A stretch of DNA of 64,000 nt from Bradyrhizobiaceae bacterium (GTDB taxonomy: Bacteria > Pseudomonadota > Alphaproteobacteria > Rhizobiales > Xanthobacteraceae), in the NCBI GenBank assembly GCA_020853885.1, contig JADYXZ010000019.1, positions 372,001 through 436,000 of the forward strand, in the 5' to 3' direction. The notes under the pieces are model-generated. The model was not told the DNA's origin. It did no database searches and saw only the letters and a program-made list of their open reading frames with translations. Of this stretch, positions 61,563 to 64,000 are shown piece after piece. How positions within the stretch are numbered: position 1 is the stretch's first letter; the number at the start of each line of letters is the position of its first letter. Made by a program: the position numbers and the translations under genes.

Positions 61563-62879
61563 CTACCGCGAGACCTGCCGCTCGAACTGGCGCAGCATCG
61601 CGTTGCCGCGCGAGACTGCCGCATCGAGCGCCTCCTTCGCCGACTTCTTGCCGGCGAGCGCGGCTTCGATCTCCTCGGACCACATGTCACGGAGCTGCAC
61701 CATGTTGCCGAAGCGCAGACCGCGCGAGTTCTCGGTCGGCTCCTTGTTGGTGAGCTCAAGAAGCGGCGTTTCGAGCCAGGGCGCGTCTTTGTAATAACCG
61801 GCCGCCTTGTTCTTCTCGTAGGCCGCCTTGGTGATCGGCAGATAGCCTGACGCCTTGTGGACTGCGATCTGGCGGTCGGTGTCGGAAAGGAAGGCGAAGA
61901 ACTTCGCCACGCCCTTGTATTCGTCCGGCTTCTTGCCGCCCATGACCCAGAGCGAGGCGCCGCCGATGATGGAATTCTGCGGCGCGCCTTTCACGTCGGG
62001 ATAGTAAGGCATCGGCGCATTCGACCAAGCGAACTTGGCGTTGCGCTGCACGTTGCCGAAGAAGGCCGAGGAGGTGAGGAAGAGCGGGCATTCGCCCGAG
62101 GTGAAGCGGCCTTCCCCGGTGTTCGTGCGGCCCGAATAGTCGAAGGTCTTGTCCTTCTGCAGGTCGACGAGGCTCTGCAGGTGCCGCACATGCAGCGGCG
62201 AGTTGAACTGCAGCTCCGTGTCGAAGCCGCCGAGCCCGTTCGCCTTCGTCCCGATCGGCACGTTGTGCCAGGCGGAGAACTGCTCGATGTGCGCCCACGT
62301 CACCCACGCAGTGGAGAAGCCGCAGGCATCATGCCCCGCCGCCTTCAGCTTCTTCGCCGCCTCGAACACCTCGGGCCAGGTCCTCGGCGGCTTGGCCGGA
62401 TCGAGCCCTGCCTTCTTGAAGGAGTCGTTGTTGATCCACATCACCATGGATGAGGAATTGAACGGGAAGGAGAGCATCTCGCCCTTCGCCGTCGAGTAGT
62501 AGCCGGTGATCGCCGAAAGGTACGCCTGCGGGTCAAACTTCTCGCCCGCCTCTTTCATGAGCACGTGCACCGGCTTCACCGCGCCGATCGCCGCCATCAT
62601 CGTCGCCGTGCCGACCTCGAACACCTGCATGATGTGCGGCGCGTTGCCGGCGCGGAATGCGGCGATGCCCGCGTTCATCGTGTCCGGATAGCTGCCCTTG
62701 TAGGTCGGGACGACCTTGTAATCCTTCTGCGATTCGTTGAACTCGTTGGCGAGCTTGACGATCACGTCGTTGTTGGCGCCGGTCATGGCGTGCCACCACT
62801 GGATTTCCAGCTGGGCATGCGCGGCGGTGGTGAGCAGGAGCGAAGCGGCTGCGGCGAAGGTAAACTTGCGGATCGACAT
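61563..62879 (-). CDS. ugpB: Glycerol-3-phosphate ABC transporter substrate-binding protein
   Basis: UgpB, 438 aa, is the periplasmic binding protein. The signal peptide FTFAAAASLLLTTAAHAQ (ending near residue 22) precedes IQWWHAMTGANNDVIVKLAN, a family hallmark with the Trp-Trp-His start. Further family segments are YKGSYPDTMNAGIAAFRAGN, PFNSSSMVMWINNDSF and SIIGGASLWVMGGKKPDEYKG. The C-terminus has GNMVQLRDMWSEEIEAAL. First gene of ugpBAEC. No Pho box was recognised in the 370-bp divergent region, although ugp operons are often phosphate-controlled. Confidence 0.93.
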   Translation of the reverse strand: MSIRKFTFAAAASLLLTTAAHAQLEIQWWHAMTGANNDVIVKLANEFNESQKDYKVVPTYKGSYPDTMNAGIAAFRAGNAPHIMQVFEVGTATMMAAIGAVKPVHVLMKEAGEKFDPQAYLSAITGYYSTAKGEMLSFPFNSSSMVMWINNDSFKKAGLDPAKPPRTWPEVFEAAKKLKAAGHDACGFSTAWVTWAHIEQFSAWHNVPIGTKANGLGGFDTELQFNSPLHVRHLQSLVDLQKDKTFDYSGRTNTGEGRFTSGECPLFLTSSAFFGNVQRNAKFAWSNAPMPYYPDVKGAPQNSIIGGASLWVMGGKKPDEYKGVAKFFAFLSDTDRQIAVHKASGYLPITKAAYEKNKAAGYYKDAPWLETPLLELTNKEPTENSRGLRFGNMVQLRDMWSEEIEAALAGKKSAKEALDAAVSRGNAMLRQFERQVSR

Positions 62880-63249
62880 ACAATCCTCCCCGTGATGCGA
62901 GTGCCCGTCGGCGGCGTTTCCCGTCTATTCGGCACCGATGACGTACCCATGACGTTCGCCGGCAATGCGGCGCCGGCGTCGGCGTTTCCGAAGCATAGGA
63001 CCGAAATACCCGGGGCGGGAAGGCGGGCGGACACGCTTCGTCGATCCGTCCTCACCCGGAACAGGCGCATCGTGCACCGCCGGCCGCCACGGTCGCGTTT
63101 GTCCGATCTTTCGCACTGCAATACGCGCAGGTGTGACCTTGCGCGCTGTAGCGGGTCTGCCGCGCGCCGGTCTATCCTTGCGTGCAGGGGAAACGGGAAA
63201 GCATCGTCAAAGACGATCAGCCCGCGAGCGGGTTCGAGGAGGAATTTCG
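62880..63249. other. Divergent region between ugpB and the acyl-CoA ligase gene
   Basis: No gene seen in 370 bp. It holds promoters for both directions. Two small perfect hairpins lie near the right end: ATCGTC 63203-63208 with 63212-63217, and CCCGC 63221-63225 with 63228-63232. A GAGGAGGAA ribosome site precedes the ATG at 63250. I could not place convincing promoter hexamers or a Pho box. Confidence 0.4.
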
Positions 63250-64000
63250 ATGGACCGCATCTGGTTGAAGCATTACCCGCCCGGCGTGCCCAGCGAGATC
63301 GACATGTCGGGGTACGGCTCGCTCGTCGCGCTGCTGGAGGAGAGCTTCAAGAAATACCGCGATCGCAGCGCGTTCCTGTTCATGGGCAAGCGGCTGACTT
63401 ACGCCGAGGTCGACGAGATGTCGCGCGCCTTCGCGGCGTTCCTGCAGTCGCTGCAATTGCCGAAGGGCGCGCGCGTCGCCGTGATGATGCCGAACGTGCT
63501 GCAGAATCCGATTGCGATCACGGGCATTCTGCGTGCCGGCTACACGGTCGTGAACATCAACCCGCTCTACACGCCGCCCGAGCTCGAGCATCAGTTGAAG
63601 GATTCCGGCGCCGAGGCGATCGTGATCCTCGAGAACTTCGCCCACACGCTGCAGAAGGTGATCGCCAACACGCAGGTCAAGCACGTGGTGCTTGCGAGCA
63701 TCGGCGAACTGCTCGGCATCAAGGGTACGATCGTCAATTTCGTGGTGCGGCGGGTGAAGAAGATGGTGCCGGCCTATTCGCTGCCCGGCGCCATCTGGTT
63801 CAACCATGCGCTCGGCGTCGGCCGCCGGCTGCCGTTCAAGGAGCCGAAGCTGACGCACGAGGATATCGCCTTCCTGCAATACACCGGCGGCACCACTGGC
63901 GTATCGAAGGGCGCGATCCTGCTTCATCGCAACATTCTGGCGAACGTGTTGCAAAACGACGTTTGGCTGCAACCAACGCTGCGGAAGCCGCCGCTTGTCG
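63250..64000 (+). CDS. fadD: Long-chain fatty-acid-CoA ligase (5' part, cut by window end)
   Basis: The first 250 codons of an acyl-CoA synthetase that activates fatty acids with ATP and CoA for beta-oxidation. It starts MDRIWLKHYPPGVPSEIDMS, the typical FadD N-terminus, then TYAEVDEMSRAFAAFLQSLQ, VMMPNVLQNPIAITGILRAG and VNINPLYTPPELEHQLKDSG. The AMP-binding P-loop QYTGGTTGVSKGA (near residues 210-222) is reached just before the end. The frame is open to base 64000, so the gene continues beyond the window. A strong GAGGAGG ribosome site is 6 nt before the ATG. The ugpBAEC operon is divergent. Confidence 0.95.
   Translation, partial: MDRIWLKHYPPGVPSEIDMSGYGSLVALLEESFKKYRDRSAFLFMGKRLTYAEVDEMSRAFAAFLQSLQLPKGARVAVMMPNVLQNPIAITGILRAGYTVVNINPLYTPPELEHQLKDSGAEAIVILENFAHTLQKVIANTQVKHVVLASIGELLGIKGTIVNFVVRRVKKMVPAYSLPGAIWFNHALGVGRRLPFKEPKLTHEDIAFLQYTGGTTGVSKGAILLHRNILANVLQNDVWLQPTLRKPPLV

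Noticed and set aside
62880-63249. Pho box ahead of ugpB
   Set aside because: No pair of CTGTCAT-like heptamers at 11-bp spacing could be found.

Overview
The window looks like chromosomal DNA of a GC-rich alphaproteobacterium, most likely order Hyphomicrobiales (Rhizobiales, in the Bradyrhizobium/Xanthobacteraceae direction). Reasons: a B12-dependent ribonucleotide reductase as a housekeeping gene, an NDUFA12-type complex I subunit, a DUF2155 protein near aat, the aroQ-accB-accC block, an RNase E with a long acidic insertion in its S1 domain, and several families of intergenic palindromes of a kind common in that order. The assignment rests on gene content, not on a database search. I see no rRNA, tRNA, CRISPR array, prophage or insertion sequence.

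Layout. 1-0.9 kb: folD. 0.9-4.4 kb: a toxin-antitoxin (TA) island (DUF6922-like/AbiEii pair, palindromic repeat cluster, HicBA followed by a HEPN protein, and an antitoxin/ParE/DUF2442 trio). 4.4-8.5 kb: nrdJ with a long hairpin-rich leader and an NrdR-box-like site. 8.6-9.7 kb: MscS channel. 9.9-17.7 kb: a MarR regulator followed by 13 closely packed co-directional genes of small detoxification or lyase-fold families (DUF899, five VOC/PhnB proteins, GyrI-like, SRPBCC, YjbR, GST, DUF1428, GFA and a Bcr/CflA efflux pump). The same 12-nt near-palindrome lies in front of marR and in front of the rest. 17.7-23.6 kb: NDUFA12, an O-acetylhomoserine sulfhydrylase, a hydrolase, a ketopantoate reductase, an L,D-transpeptidase, DUF2155 and aat. 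23.8-29.7 kb: slipin/NfeD pair, a PAS-GGDEF-EAL protein and a secreted hydrolase. 29.7-36.7 kb, minus strand: aroQ-accB-accC, modABC, a DsbA-like oxidoreductase and an M48 protease.

36.8-41.6 kb: aminotransferase, SHOCT-like membrane protein, chromate transporter, Rnk-like protein, and a Crp-type regulator fused to a Cys-rich DUF6455-like domain. 41.6-47 kb: SH3 protein, RNase E and a GMC oxidoreductase. 47-47.7 kb: a DUF433/DUF5615 TA pair. 47.8-54.7 kb: an envelope block (AmiC amidase, two paralogous membrane TPR proteins separated by two inverted copies of a hairpin element, and PBP1a). 54.7-57 kb: an ABC exporter. 57.1-58.7 kb: prfB with its programmed +1 frameshift, coupled by a 4-nt overlap to a HicAB module. 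58.7-62.9 kb: the ugpBAEC glycerol-3-phosphate uptake operon. 63.25 kb to the end: a fadD-type acyl-CoA ligase cut by the window edge.

The best candidates for something undescribed are the MarR/VOC operon with its twin operator, the inverted pair of TAGTGTC hairpin elements, the Crp-DUF6455 fusion, HicAB coupled to prfB, and the HicBA-HEPN grouping. All functions are read from sequence motifs; no alignment or search was run.
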